Source: Neobacillus bataviensis (GTDB lineage Bacteria > Bacillota > Bacilli > Bacillales_B > DSM-18226). From it: a stretch of 64,000 nucleotides of DNA. How positions within the stretch are numbered: the stretch's first letter is position 1; every line of letters starts with the position of its first letter. The position numbers and the translations under genes are program-made. Of the stretch, positions 43,257 through 52,239 are shown in pieces. The stretch is taken from NCBI RefSeq assembly GCF_019969725.1, contig NZ_JAHXYW010000008.1:186001-250000 (forward strand). The letters are read 5' to 3'. The notes beneath the pieces were generated by a model. The model saw only the letters and a program-made list of their open reading frames with translations. It had not been told where the DNA came from and did not search any database.

Positions 43257-43967
43257 TTATTCTCCTATCAAATCACGATTCATAAGGATAGGAACTTTCG
43301 TTTTAAAGCCTTCGGCATAAGTTACACCCACCAGCTTGCCAAACATTCTTTCTCTAGCCTCTACTGTTTCAATATAACCGTTCACTAAAGGTGTATCGAC
43401 GCTATCATCCGTTTTTTCAAATTGACTTTTATAGGCTCGTAAAGCAGAAAGCTTTTTATCTATAAAGGCTGAAATATCAATCGTAAATTCCGGATTATGG
43501 AAACCGTTAATCATATAAAAATAAACCCTTTCCACTCGGTGGGGCATATTTTCTCCATCTGTCTGAAATTTTTTAATCCCCGCTGAAAAAACTGCTTCTT
43601 CGACAAGGCGGGCGCAATTCCCGTGATCGGGGTGCCGGTCTTCAAAATAAGGCGCAAAGACAAGTTGAGGCTTGTATGCTCTGATTAATGCTGCAATTTC
43701 ACGTATGTATTGTTCCTTCTGGAATAAACCGCGATCCGGAAATCCCAATGAAGTTCGGACCTCTACGTTTAGTATTTCTGCAGCTTGTGCTGCTTCCTCT
43801 TTTCTTAGGGTTACGTTCCCGTTGGAAGAAAGATCTGCATCTGTTAAATCACATATACCAATTCTTTTACCTTCAGATGCTAGTTTAGCAATCGTACCCC
43901 CCATGCCGATTTCAACATCATCAGCATGGGCTCCAAATGCCAAAACATGAAGCTTCTTATTTTCCAT
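43257..43967 (-). CDS. bshB1: BshB1 N-acetylglucosaminyl-malate deacetylase (bacillithiol step 2)
   Basis: This protein of about 236 residues belongs to the PIG-L/LmbE deacetylase family. The zinc motif is [15 protein letters not shown], and [14 protein letters not shown] carries the second conserved histidine region. It deacetylates GlcNAc-malate. The start at 43967 ([14 protein letters not shown]) is chosen by alignment with the B. subtilis protein; an ATG at 43979 is possible. Its 5' end overlaps the mgsA 3' end. Confidence 0.94.
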   Translation of the reverse strand: MENKKLHVLAFGAHADDVEIGMGGTIAKLASEGKRIGICDLTDADLSSNGNVTLRKEEAAQAAEILNVEVRTSLGFPDRGLFQKEQYIREIAALIRAYKPQLVFAPYFEDRHPDHGNCARLVEEAVFSAGIKKFQTDGENMPHRVERVYFYMINGFHNPEFTIDISAFIDKKLSALRAYKSQFEKTDDSVDTPLVNGYIETVEARERMFGKLVGVTYAEGFKTKVPILMNRDLIGE

Positions 43968-44376
43968 TGCTTCCACCATTTTCTTTGACGATATTTCTCC
44001 AATCCATTAAACCTTCCTCTAACCCTCTAATTAATAGCTCAGCCGTCCCCATATTGGTAGCAAGAGGTATAGAATATACATCACATAAACGAACAAGTGC
44101 GGTAACATCTGGTTCATGAGGTTGTGATGTCAGCGGATCCCGGAAAAAGAACACAGCGTCCATTTGATTTTTTGCAATCATCGCCCCAATTTCCTGATCG
44201 CCTCCCAGTGGTCCTGATTGGAACCTGGTAATTGGCAGTCCTGTAGCTTCACTGATTCTAGAACCGGTCGTTCCGGTCGCAAACAATGTGTGTTTGGCAA
44301 AAATAGTCTGATAGGCAGTGGCAAATTGTACCAGGTCATTCTTTTTTTTATCATGAGCAATTAAAGCAATATTCAT
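43957..44376 (-). CDS. mgsA: Methylglyoxal synthase
   Basis: This 139-residue enzyme contains [25 protein letters not shown] (phosphate loop), [14 protein letters not shown] and [15 protein letters not shown] with the catalytic aspartate. It converts dihydroxyacetone phosphate to methylglyoxal, a bypass used under phosphate shortage. It is sandwiched between dapB and bshB1, as in Bacillus. Bacillithiol made by the neighbouring genes helps detoxify methylglyoxal, a functional link known in the family. Confidence 0.96.
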   Translation of the reverse strand: MNIALIAHDKKKNDLVQFATAYQTIFAKHTLFATGTTGSRISEATGLPITRFQSGPLGGDQEIGAMIAKNQMDAVFFFRDPLTSQPHEPDVTALVRLCDVYSIPLATNMGTAELLIRGLEEGLMDWRNIVKENGGSNGK

Positions 44377-44386
44377 AATTTACCTC

Positions 44387-45190
44387 CTAATCTAAAATAT
44401 TTTCTAGTCCATAAACAAAATGATTTTGCTTCATGACTGTTTCGACCGCCACCTTTACTCCTGACATAAAGGAAGCTCTGTTATATGAATCATGACGAAT
44501 TGTCAAGGTTTGTCCATCTGCTCCAAATAAAACCTGCTGATGGGCAATTAACCCTGGCAATCGGACGGAATGGATATGCATACCGTCATAGTCAGCACCT
44601 CTTGCACCATTAATGGTTTCTTTTTCATTTGGATGACCTTGCTGTTTCTTTTCTCTAACAGAAGATATCATTTCCGCTGTTTTAACTGCCGTACCAGACG
44701 GAGCATCAAGTTTCTTATCATGATGCAATTCAATAATTTCAATGTCATTAAAATATTTTGCAGCCATTTGTGAAAATTTCATCATCAGAATAGCGCCAAT
44801 CGCAAAGTTTGGAGCAATAATACAACCCAATTCTTTTTCCTTACAAATGCGTTCCAGCTCTTCTAAATCATTTTTTGTAAAACCTGTTGTCCCAACCACT
44901 GGACGAACATTATATGATAGAGCTGTTGTAGTGTGGTACATACCTACTTCCGGTGTTGTTAAATCTATTAACACGTCTGCATCTACATTTTTCAAACAAT
45001 TTTCAATGTCCCGATAAACAGGCACACTATGTATCGAATGAAACCCATCAAGATCACTTAGCATGATCCCATCGTATTTATGGTCAACAACAGCAACTAA
45101 TGTAAAGTGTTCTGTTGTGGATACTAGATTGACTGCCTCACTGCCCATACGGCCGCGCGGACCGGCAATAACAATTCGGACGTTATTCAT
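44387..45190 (-). CDS. dapB: 4-hydroxy-tetrahydrodipicolinate reductase
   Basis: This 267-residue enzyme begins [16 protein letters not shown], with a Rossmann nucleotide site. [32 protein letters not shown] and [17 protein letters not shown] carry the catalytic histidine and lysine. It reduces the dapA product in the lysine/diaminopimelate pathway, also feeding dipicolinate for spores. GGGGA lies nine bases before the ATG at 45190; upstream in-frame ATGs are too close to that site. Length equals the B. subtilis enzyme. Confidence 0.95.
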   Translation of the reverse strand: MNNVRIVIAGPRGRMGSEAVNLVSTTEHFTLVAVVDHKYDGIMLSDLDGFHSIHSVPVYRDIENCLKNVDADVLIDLTTPEVGMYHTTTALSYNVRPVVGTTGFTKNDLEELERICKEKELGCIIAPNFAIGAILMMKFSQMAAKYFNDIEIIELHHDKKLDAPSGTAVKTAEMISSVREKKQQGHPNEKETINGARGADYDGMHIHSVRLPGLIAHQQVLFGADGQTLTIRHDSYNRASFMSGVKVAVETVMKQNHFVYGLENILD

Positions 45191-45539
45191 CAGACTCATT
45201 CCCCATTTCCTCATCTATTCTTGTCCATCTGTTTTTATCCCTCGTATTAAATTTATTCATAACATAATCGTGGGCCGTTTCTAGATCAATATTTAAAGAA
45301 TTCGCAAGACAAATAATAACAAACAACAGATCGCCAAGCTCTTCCTCAATTGCTTTTTCTGCTTCTGTTGTTTTCTTTGGTTTCTCACCGAAAGTATGGT
45401 TTATTTCCCTAGCTAACTCGCCAAGTTCCTCCGTTAGTCTTGCAAGCATGGCGAGAGGACTGAAATAACCTTCTTTAAATTGTCCAATGTATGTATCGAC
45501 CTCTTGTTGAAGGTCTTTCATCGATTTCCCTTTGTCCAT
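45183..45539 (-). CDS. ypjD: YpjD, MazG-type nucleotide pyrophosphohydrolase
   Basis: This 118-residue all-alpha NTP pyrophosphohydrolase has [22 protein letters not shown] and [19 protein letters not shown], which form the metal-binding ExxE and ExxD motifs of the MazG fold. It probably hydrolyses non-canonical nucleotides. GAGGTG lies six bases before the ATG at 45539; the GTG at 45548 is part of that site. It overlaps dapB by a few bases and is the first gene of the long minus-strand dapB-birA operon. Confidence 0.92.
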   Translation of the reverse strand: MDKGKSMKDLQQEVDTYIGQFKEGYFSPLAMLARLTEELGELAREINHTFGEKPKKTTEAEKAIEEELGDLLFVIICLANSLNIDLETAHDYVMNKFNTRDKNRWTRIDEEMGNESDE

Positions 45540-45708
45540 TTTCTTCACCTCATTGCTATCATATTTTTCATGTTAGCTAAAAAAAGACTGTTTTACAAAT
45601 GTTTTCGATTAAAGCGCTCACTTTACTGTTTAGATTGCTCCAGTATATTTTATTCGCTATAATAAAAACCGCGATGATAGAGAAAATTATGGAAGAGGAG
45701 GAATGTTT

Positions 45709-46581
45709 ATGGTATTAGGCCTTAAAATTAAAAATATATTGTTTATTCTTTTAGGTGCAGCCATTTTTTCATTTGGACTTGTAAATTTTAATATGCAAAA
45801 TAAGCTGGCAGAAGGCGGATTCACAGGGATAACCCTGCTTCTTTATTTCCTGTGGAAATTAGACCCGTCAATAACAAACCTGCTGTTAAATATTCCTTTA
45901 TTTATTATTGGATGGAAGCTGCTGGGTCGAAATGTTTTTTTATATACGATCATAGGAACAGTTGGGGTTTCCATATTTCTTTGGATTTTCCAACACTATC
46001 CTCTAGAAATGCCATTGAAAAGTGATTTAACCTTGGCAGCTTTATTTGCAGGAGTTTTTGCAGGTATTGGATTGGGAATTATCTTTCGCTTTGGAGGTAC
46101 GACCGGCGGCGTGGATATTATTGCAAGGCTTGTTCAAAAATATGCCGGCTGGAATATGGGGAAGACGATGTTTATGTTCGATGCCTGTGTCATTGGCTTA
46201 TCCCTGCTTACATATTTAAACTACAAGCAGGCCATGTATACACTTGTAGCCGTTTTTGTTGGGGCAAGAGTAATTGACTTTATCGTAGAAGGCGCCTATT
46301 CCGCAAGGGGAGCGATGATAATTTCGGAAAAAAATGAGGATATCGCAAAAAAAATAATGGATGAAATGGAGCGTGGGGTCACTGCTCTAAGAGGCTATGG
46401 ATCGTATACAAAAAGTGAGCGTGACGTATTATATTGTGTGGTAGCGAAAAGTGAACTGATCCGTTTAAAAAATTTGGTTACTACAGTAGATCCCCATGCC
46501 TTTGTATCCATTTCCATTGTTCATGATGTCCTAGGTGAAGGGTTTACACTAGACGAAAATAAAAAACCAATTCAAACATAA
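45709..46581 (+). CDS. ypjC: YitT-family membrane protein (YpjC)
   Basis: This 290-residue protein has five to six N-terminal membrane helices (LFILLGAAIFSFGLVNF, LNIPLFIIGWKLLGR) and a FGGTTGGVDIIARLVQKY loop typical of YitT/DUF161. A C-terminal cytoplasmic DUF2179 domain follows (ITRGVTAL-like RGVTALRGYGSYTKSERDVLYCVV). Function is unknown; transport is suspected. GAGGAGG suits the second ATG at 45709 better than the one at 45703. It is on the plus strand, convergent with the zinc peptidase. Confidence 0.87.
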   Translation: MVLGLKIKNILFILLGAAIFSFGLVNFNMQNKLAEGGFTGITLLLYFLWKLDPSITNLLLNIPLFIIGWKLLGRNVFLYTIIGTVGVSIFLWIFQHYPLEMPLKSDLTLAALFAGVFAGIGLGIIFRFGGTTGGVDIIARLVQKYAGWNMGKTMFMFDACVIGLSLLTYLNYKQAMYTLVAVFVGARVIDFIVEGAYSARGAMIISEKNEDIAKKIMDEMERGVTALRGYGSYTKSERDVLYCVVAKSELIRLKNLVTTVDPHAFVSISIVHDVLGEGFTLDENKKPIQT

Positions 46582-46616
46582 AAGCAATGTCCCTGCCTAG
46601 GACATTGCTTCTTTTA
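46581..46616. terminator. Bidirectional terminator after ypjC
   Basis: AAGCAATGTCC (46582-46592) pairs perfectly with GGACATTGCTT (46600-46610), with T-rich flanks. Confidence 0.9.
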
Positions 46617-47294
46617 ATCGTCGTTTCTATTTATACCGGTAAAAATAAAAACCAATCTTAGTAATTCCAAAACAGCTACGGCCGCGGCTGCTACATATGT
46701 CAATGCTGCTGCATTTAAAACCTTTCTAGCTTCTCTCTCTTCTCCATGACCAATTAGCCTGAGCGCAGCAATTTGGTCCAGCGCGCGATTAGAAGCATTG
46801 AATTCAACAGGCAATGTGATAAGTTGAAAAAGGACGGCTGCTCCCATGAAAATAATCCCCAATAGCAGCATACCGCTAAAATGAAAGAGTATCCCAATCA
46901 TAATGAGTATCCATGAAGCATTTGAACCAAGATTGGCCACAGGAACCAATGCATGGCGAAAACGCAGGAACGCATATCCTTTTGCATCCTGTATCGCATG
47001 ACCGCATTCATGGGCAGCCACTGCAGCCGCAGCAATCGAATGACCATGATAGTTATCAGGAGAAAGCCGGACTGTTTTCGTCCTGGGGTCATAGTGGTCA
47101 CTTAAAAACCCTCTCCCTTCTTCAACAGCAACATTATAAAGCCCATTGGCATTCAAAATTTCCCTTGCAACCTCGGCTCCTCGACGATAGGAAGAGGACG
47201 CCACTCGAGAATATTTAGCAAAGGTACTTTTAACCCTCATCTGGGCCCATAATGGGATTAGTGCAATGATAATAAAATATAATAGAAATGACAT
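46614..47294 (-). CDS. YugP-like membrane zinc metallopeptidase
   Basis: This 226-residue protein of the neutral zinc metallopeptidase family (COG2738) has an N-terminal helix, an AVAAHECGHAIQDAKGY motif giving HEXXH zinc ligands, and three C-terminal helices (NASWILIMIGILFHFSGMLLL, TYVAAAAVAVLELLRLVFIF). B. subtilis YugP is the nearest known relative. Its substrate is not established. GGAGG precedes the ATG with about seven bases. In B. subtilis ypjB and ypjC are adjacent as I recall, so this gene is an insertion relative to that order. Confidence 0.88.
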   Translation of the reverse strand: MSFLLYFIIIALIPLWAQMRVKSTFAKYSRVASSSYRRGAEVAREILNANGLYNVAVEEGRGFLSDHYDPRTKTVRLSPDNYHGHSIAAAAVAAHECGHAIQDAKGYAFLRFRHALVPVANLGSNASWILIMIGILFHFSGMLLLGIIFMGAAVLFQLITLPVEFNASNRALDQIAALRLIGHGEEREARKVLNAAALTYVAAAAVAVLELLRLVFIFTGINRNDD

Positions 47295-47356
47295 TATAGA
47301 ACCTCCAAATCAGCTCTTGGTGCCTGTCTCGTAATCAAAGCTGCCGATTAGACGCA

Positions 47357-48151
47357 TCAATCCTTTAAATCTCTAGAACGGTCTTTTTTCAGCCCTTTTT
47401 CACCTTGATACTTTCTCCAGCCAACATACGATAAAGTCATGATAATAATACTTCCGGTTGAGATGATCACCCACCATAATGAAGGATCTGCCTCATCCTC
47501 TTCTAAATTGGCAAAAAGGTTCTTTAAATCCGTATCGAGGGCATCCAGTTCCTGCCTGCTTTTTTGATCCTTTACAACCTGCGACCTGTATTCATCAATA
47601 AAATTTATTCGGGCATCTAATCTTTGAATATTTTCTACTGGTACATCAATTTTCATACTTGGATAGATAACATTATACAAGGATAAAAACGAATTAAAGC
47701 TTGAATGGAAATGAGCAGAATCACCATTTAGGGCCGCATCCTTTGCTTGATGAAAAGCGGTCATAATTTGGTCTTCCATTTCTGTCCATAATGGCTGATG
47801 ACTAGTGGCAATCGCATCAATGACAAGACGGAATTTCGTAAGTTTATTTATTCTTTCTTCATATTTCATATTTGGGCTTACAGCAGCTTCCATTGCCTCG
47901 TCATGGGAGGTGTGAACAATTCTAACCTCATCCATGGTTAAGGGCTGCTCATTACCAGTAATACTAGTGAACTGATCTGAAAAATAATCAAGCAATTTCT
48001 TAGCATCTTCGTATCTATGAAACTTCACCATTTGGAGAGCTTCATCGGAAATATCATCAAGCTTCTCCATTGGCGATTGCTGTTTTGCTTGAACTGATAT
48101 GGGAGTGAGCATCATGATAATTGCTAAAATGATGAACCATTTTGCTTTCAA
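47357..48151 (-). CDS. ypjB: Sporulation protein YpjB
   Basis: This 264-residue protein has a signal-like N-terminus (MKAKWFIILAIIMMLTPISVQA), a long helical extracytoplasmic domain (MEKLDDISDEALQMVKFHRYEDAKKLLDYF ... SFNSFLSLYNVIYPSMKIDVP) and a C-terminal membrane helix (LWWVIISTGSIIIMTLSYVGW). It matches the YpjB family, found in spore formers. The start is TTG at 48151, with AGGGGGG well spaced, and no ATG competes. It follows ypjA by 71 bases, on the same strand. Confidence 0.85.
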   Translation of the reverse strand: MKAKWFIILAIIMMLTPISVQAKQQSPMEKLDDISDEALQMVKFHRYEDAKKLLDYFSDQFTSITGNEQPLTMDEVRIVHTSHDEAMEAAVSPNMKYEERINKLTKFRLVIDAIATSHQPLWTEMEDQIMTAFHQAKDAALNGDSAHFHSSFNSFLSLYNVIYPSMKIDVPVENIQRLDARINFIDEYRSQVVKDQKSRQELDALDTDLKNLFANLEEDEADPSLWWVIISTGSIIIMTLSYVGWRKYQGEKGLKKDRSRDLKD

Positions 48152-48222
48152 TTCTTGTCCCCCCTTTCGTTACTAATTAAAATGTATGAAGGGTTGGACA
48201 AGGTTAGACCTGTGATACCAAA

Positions 48223-48816
48223 CTATTTTATATCAAGTTGAAAACGATTTGCCCGGATGCCTAAATAATAGGCAATACCAATTGACAACATCGACAGCCA
48301 AAAAGTAAAATAGCCTATTTGCGGGGTATATTGATCAAGCATATGGTAGCTTGGCAGCATGAAGAAGACATAGTCAATAACGTCATTATGTAAGGTCCAA
48401 ATTGCAGTTACAATCAGGTGCCACCATTTTATCCGATAAAACGGAGCATATAATAGTCCCTGTACCGCCATTGCAAAATGGGAAAAAATCAACATATAGC
48501 CAACAAAATCCAGCTCTCCTTGCACAAAATACACTAGGATGTTCATGACAACAGCCCAGATTCCATATTTAAAAAGCGTTACAATAGCAAGCGATTCTAC
48601 TAAAGGCCAATTCTTCCTCATTAAAAAAGCAATAAGGACAAAAACAAAAAATAAGCTTGCAGTTGGGCTGTCCGGTACAAATAGGAGGAATTTCGCCGGT
48701 GTTTCTTTAAGCTGCCATCCATACCAATAATATCCATAAATCGTTCCTGCAATATTAATGACTAGTAAAAGTAATAATACATTTCGATTTGCTAAAAGAG
48801 GATAAATCCAGCGCAC
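48223..48816 (-). CDS. ypjA: YpjA, DUF1405 membrane protein
   Basis: This protein of about 197 residues has six predicted membrane helices (NVLLLLLVINIAGTIYGYYW, SLFFVFVLIAFLM) and is of the DUF1405 family. A conserved ALPSYHMLDQYTPQIGYFTFWL-like stretch near the end reads LPSYHMLDQYTPQ. Function is unknown. The frame starts GTG at 48834, but GGGGA lies inside it and points to GTG at 48816 with six bases spacing. It lies between qcrC and ypjB, and a terminator separates it from qcrC. Confidence 0.83.
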   Translation of the reverse strand: MRWIYPLLANRNVLLLLLVINIAGTIYGYYWYGWQLKETPAKFLLFVPDSPTASLFFVFVLIAFLMRKNWPLVESLAIVTLFKYGIWAVVMNILVYFVQGELDFVGYMLIFSHFAMAVQGLLYAPFYRIKWWHLIVTAIWTLHNDVIDYVFFMLPSYHMLDQYTPQIGYFTFWLSMLSIGIAYYLGIRANRFQLDIK

Positions 48817-48840
48817 AATGATTCCCCATTTCACTAATTA

Positions 48841-48872
48841 AGAAAAAAGCTGACGAAAATCGTCAGCTTTTC
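48841..48872 (-). terminator. Terminator of qcrABC
   Basis: AAAGCTGACG (48846-48855) pairs with CGTCAGCTTT (48861-48870), followed by a T run on the minus strand. Confidence 0.9.
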
Positions 48873-48882
48873 AATCATAAAA

Positions 48883-49659
48883 TTATTTTTTACCAAGGCC
48901 TGAGATAAATTCAGAAAGTGTCTTTAACTCTTCGTCAGTACCTTTGAAAATTCCTGGTGGCATTTTGCCGCCTTTACCTTCTTTGGCAATCTTTGCTACT
49001 TCAGCAGCAGATAAGCCAGTACCGATTAGAGTTGGAGCACCAGCTCCACCTTGGAAACTATCGCCGTGACATGTAATACAGGTATTAGCACTAGCGATTT
49101 TGTAACCAGCGCTAGACTTATCAATGTCCACTTTTTCAACAATTTTACCTTGACGCTCTGCAGCAGCCCAGTCATGTGTCGCAACAGATTCCCAAGTTAA
49201 ATAGACAGTAGCAGCTAACGCCAAAAGCATAGCACCAGTTGCGATCGGACGCTTCATTGGACGGCGTTCCGGTCCACGATCAAGGAACGGAGCCAATAGT
49301 AATCCTCCAAAAGCAAGTCCAGGGATAATCATTGCCCCAATTACCGTGTATGGTCCGGAAGCAAATGTATATTTTAGCAATTGATACAAAAATAAGAAAT
49401 ACCAGTCTGGTAATGGAATATAACCTGTATCGGTTGGATCCGCAATCCTTTCAAGCGGGGCCGGATGAGCAACGGTTAAACATAGATAACCAACTAAAAA
49501 TACTGCTCCTACCATCCATTCTTTCAAAAGGAAGTTAGGCCAGAATGCTTCTGTTTTACCAGGATATTCTGAGTAATCTTTTGGAAGTTTCGGTTTTCGG
49601 GCTTCAGGTGCTAACACACGTGAGTCACCAACGAACTTCATACCTTTACCGCGATGCAT
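48883..49659 (-). CDS. qcrC: Menaquinol:cytochrome c reductase, cytochrome b/c subunit
   Basis: This 258-residue fusion has an N-terminal subunit IV-like part with three helices (PGKTEAFWPNFLLKEWMVGAVF, PLPDWYFLFLYQLLKYTFAS) and a C-terminal cytochrome c domain with the haem motif CITCHGDSF and methionine region GKMPPGIFKG. It is the third subunit of the Bacillus bc complex and passes electrons to cytochrome oxidases. GGAGGGG lies about ten bases before the ATG. Last gene of qcrABC. Confidence 0.95.
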   Translation of the reverse strand: MHRGKGMKFVGDSRVLAPEARKPKLPKDYSEYPGKTEAFWPNFLLKEWMVGAVFLVGYLCLTVAHPAPLERIADPTDTGYIPLPDWYFLFLYQLLKYTFASGPYTVIGAMIIPGLAFGGLLLAPFLDRGPERRPMKRPIATGAMLLALAATVYLTWESVATHDWAAAERQGKIVEKVDIDKSSAGYKIASANTCITCHGDSFQGGAGAPTLIGTGLSAAEVAKIAKEGKGGKMPPGIFKGTDEELKTLSEFISGLGKK

Positions 49660-49720
49660 TGAGCAATCCCCTCCTTTTTCCGTAATAATAAGATAAAATT
49701 ACAATTTCAGCTAATAATTT

Positions 49721-50395
49721 TTAAAGAGGTCCAGAGATACCTTGTCTGCGAATCATGATGAAGTGGGCTCCCATTAAACCTAAAAGAACACCTGGCAGGA
49801 AGAACACGTGAATCGCAAAGAATCGAGTTAACGTCTGCGCACCTACAATATGTTCATGTCCAGCTAGTAGAACCTTTACATAGGTACCAATGAACGGAGT
49901 TGCTTCAGCAATTTGCAGACCTACTTTTGTTGCAAACAACGCTTTCATATCCCAAGGTAATAAGTAACCTGTAAAACCTAAGCCCAGCATGACGAAGAAA
50001 ATAAGTACTCCGACAACCCAGTTAAGCTCACGCGGCTTTTTATAAGCACCTTGGAAAAACACGCGCAATGTATGTAAAAACATCATTACAAGTACTAAGC
50101 TGGCTCCCCAGTGATGCATTCCACGTACGATTTGTCCAAATGCTACTTCATTTTGAAGGTAATAAACGGACTCCCATGCATTTTTAATATCCGGCACATA
50201 ATACATAGTTAAAAACATACCGGAGAGAATTTGAATAACAGTAACAAAAAATGTCAGACCCCCAAAGCAATAAACAAACGCTGAAAAATGATGCGCCGGG
50301 TTAACATGCTCAGGTACTTCATGGTCTGCGATATCGCGCCACAGTGGCGTAATATCTAAACGTTCATCTACCCAATCGTAAATTTTGTTTAACAA
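49721..50395 (-). CDS. qcrB: Menaquinol:cytochrome c reductase, cytochrome b6-type subunit
   Basis: This 224-residue protein has four helices with paired haem-ligand histidines in GMHHWGASLVLVMMFLHTLRV and RFFAIHVFFLPGVLLGLMGAHF. The N-terminus LDITPLWRDIADHEVPEHVNPAHH is typical of the Bacillus protein. The start is TTG at 50395, with GGAGG seven to nine bases upstream. It overlaps no neighbour and lies just after qcrA. Confidence 0.95.
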   Translation of the reverse strand: MLNKIYDWVDERLDITPLWRDIADHEVPEHVNPAHHFSAFVYCFGGLTFFVTVIQILSGMFLTMYYVPDIKNAWESVYYLQNEVAFGQIVRGMHHWGASLVLVMMFLHTLRVFFQGAYKKPRELNWVVGVLIFFVMLGLGFTGYLLPWDMKALFATKVGLQIAEATPFIGTYVKVLLAGHEHIVGAQTLTRFFAIHVFFLPGVLLGLMGAHFIMIRRQGISGPL

Positions 50396-50398
50396 TGA

Positions 50399-50902
50399 TT
50401 ACGCCTCCTTCCGTGGTTCAGCTTTTCCTAGATATAGGAAACCGTCTTTTTCTTTGTAAGGATATACATCAAGCGGGTGAAGTGGTGGTGTACCCTTTAC
50501 GTTTGTACCATCCTTCGTGTAACGGCCATAGTGGCATGGACAGAAGAATTGGTTTGGATGCTCCTTGTCCGTATTCCAGTTAACCGTACAGCCTAAGTGT
50601 TTACAAGTTGGTGATAGGGCAACAATCTTGTCCCCATTCTTATAAACCCAAGCAGTATTGGTTACTTCAGACTCATACCATGCATCCTTTTGCTTGAAGG
50701 TAAAGTCAACCCTTACTGGTTCATCGGTTATTTCAGAAACCTTTTGCTTTGTTGCGATAAAATTTCCGGCACCTTCAGTCTTCAATACTGGATCAACTGC
50801 AAATCTTACCATTGGCATCAACATTCCAGCTGCCATGAAACCGCCTACACCTGTTAAAGTATAGCTTAAGAATTGACGTCTTGAAACGCGCTCTTTACTC
50901 AT
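50399..50902 (-). CDS. qcrA: Menaquinol:cytochrome c reductase, Rieske iron-sulfur subunit
   Basis: This 167-residue protein has the same length as B. subtilis QcrA. The N-terminus SRRQFLSYTLTGVGGFMA carries a twin-arginine-like anchor, and the [2Fe-2S] ligands are in CKHLGCTVNW and CPCHYGRYTKDG. It takes electrons from menaquinol. GAGGGGGG precedes the ATG at 50902; the longer frame is rejected. First gene of the operon behind a clear sigma-A promoter. Confidence 0.96.
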   Translation of the reverse strand: MSKERVSRRQFLSYTLTGVGGFMAAGMLMPMVRFAVDPVLKTEGAGNFIATKQKVSEITDEPVRVDFTFKQKDAWYESEVTNTAWVYKNGDKIVALSPTCKHLGCTVNWNTDKEHPNQFFCPCHYGRYTKDGTNVKGTPPLHPLDVYPYKEKDGFLYLGKAEPRKEA

Positions 50903-50976
50903 GCTTATCCCCCCTCTATTAACGAATTTAAGTCCAGCGGACAAAAATTAAACACATATAAAACTAGGACATAACA

Positions 50977-51005
50977 ATGATATATCAATCTGCATGCAAG
51001 GTCAA
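50977..51005 (-). promoter_or_regulatory. Sigma-A promoter of qcrABC
   Basis: On the minus strand TTGACC (51000-51005) and TATCAT (50977-50982) are separated by 17 bases. The -35 has five of six consensus bases. The predicted leader to qcrA is about 70 bases. Confidence 0.75.
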
Positions 51006-51042
51006 TATCATACTATTTTAAAAACATATATTCTGGATAGTT

Positions 51043-51507
51043 TTACATATTTTCATGCCATTTTTGCGTAAAAAGAGGTAATAGCTGTTTGACTTGACTG
51101 TCGATAATCGTTAATTTTTGCGAATCACTCATATGTTCAAGCGGGATGGCCGGAAGCCAAATTAACGATCCCTTTAATTTTTCGGAGCTTTCTCTCCATT
51201 CAATTTCAGAGGTAATATAAAATACGTGTTTAAATTCACTCTGAAAAATGCTGTACTCCCAATTGAGCAGTTCATTAAAAACTTTTTCGGTACTATCATT
51301 TTTTAAGTATGTAAATGGCGGAAACAATACTATTCTTCCCGTAAATTGTCTTTCTATATGACTTGTTAATAAGGTGATAAATTCTGCAGCAGCAGCAGAT
51401 TGCTTCATTTCCCCCCCAACTGAAACCGAATATAAAGGGACAACTGCGGTATCGACATACTCTTTTGCATTCAAGTAGGTCTCTACCTCTTGAGGTATCC
51501 ATTTCAT
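51043..51507 (-). CDS. ypiF: YpiF, DUF2487 protein
   Basis: This protein of about 154 residues starts MKWIPQEVETYLNAKEYVDTAVVPLYSV and continues with a FTGRIVLFPPFTYLK strand; it ends LLPLFTQKWHENM. It matches YpiF by place (between ypiB and qcrA) and length. Function is unknown. A TTG at 51519 also opens the frame; AAAGG is about 12 bases from the ATG at 51507, so the start is uncertain. Cytoplasmic, no recognisable catalytic motif. Confidence 0.82.
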   Translation of the reverse strand: MKWIPQEVETYLNAKEYVDTAVVPLYSVSVGGEMKQSAAAAEFITLLTSHIERQFTGRIVLFPPFTYLKNDSTEKVFNELLNWEYSIFQSEFKHVFYITSEIEWRESSEKLKGSLIWLPAIPLEHMSDSQKLTIIDSQVKQLLPLFTQKWHENM

Positions 51508-51593
51508 AGTTTGCACCAACCTTTAAGAATTCACTATTCCTATATTATCATTTTCTCCAAAAACAATAAAATAATAAAGAAGCAAAAGAAAAA

Positions 51594-51620
51594 AGAAGCC
51601 TGCTTTAACGCAGGCTTCCT
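51594..51620 (-). terminator. Terminator of ypiB
   Basis: AAGCCTGC (51597-51604) pairs with GCAGGCTT (51610-51617), with a T-rich run beyond on the minus strand. The stem includes the ypiB stop. Confidence 0.85.
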
Positions 51621-52171
51621 TTTGGTTCAGACTGATTTAGTTTATTTAATTTTTCGGTTAACATTTTAAACGCTTTGCGATCTTGTTTATCAAGTGCTTC
51701 ATCAATCATTTGGAGCAGCTTTTCGCGTTGAAAGCGTTCAATACTGTTTTGCAGCAGTTGTTCAGCAATTAATCCATCTTTCTCGTTAACCTGCAGATGT
51801 TTTGGTACAAATGGATTTTCTTCAAGGACTGCTGCATACTGGTGTGCTTGATTTGATGCATGGAAGTTTAATTGAATAAAAATATCTTCGTCCCGGTTAA
51901 GCCGAATATCATGAAAGGATTTTTCAGCATCAGTGGTCATGACATTTTCCTTATAAAAGCGAAATGGTACTTTATCTACACAATGGGTAGACATAATCAA
52001 ACCTCGTGGACAATACTGTGCTTGCTCAACAAAATGAACCTTTTCCATAAGTTGATCGTGGCTCATTAAATAATTTAGAATCCAAACACATTCTCTTCTC
52101 TTAAGTTGATAATGATTTAAAAACCATCGTATAAAGTCCTTCTTCTCGTTGACAGAAACAGGGGTTGCCAT
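51605..52171 (-). CDS. ypiB: YpiB, UPF0302 family protein
   Basis: This 188-residue protein matches UPF0302: [55 protein letters not shown] and [27 protein letters not shown], ending in a helical [17 protein letters not shown]. It is conserved in Bacillales and has no established function. AGGAGGG lies about eight bases before the ATG at 52171; the TTG frame start precedes it. It lies between ypiA and ypiF. Confidence 0.88.
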   Translation of the reverse strand: MATPVSVNEKKDFIRWFLNHYQLKRRECVWILNYLMSHDQLMEKVHFVEQAQYCPRGLIMSTHCVDKVPFRFYKENVMTTDAEKSFHDIRLNRDEDIFIQLNFHASNQAHQYAAVLEENPFVPKHLQVNEKDGLIAEQLLQNSIERFQREKLLQMIDEALDKQDRKAFKMLTEKLNKLNQSEPKGSLR

Positions 52172-52239
52172 GATAGTTTCCCTCCTCTGCAAAATCAGCT
52201 TTTTTAATCTTTTTTCGTTTTTAATGAGAATAACATTGC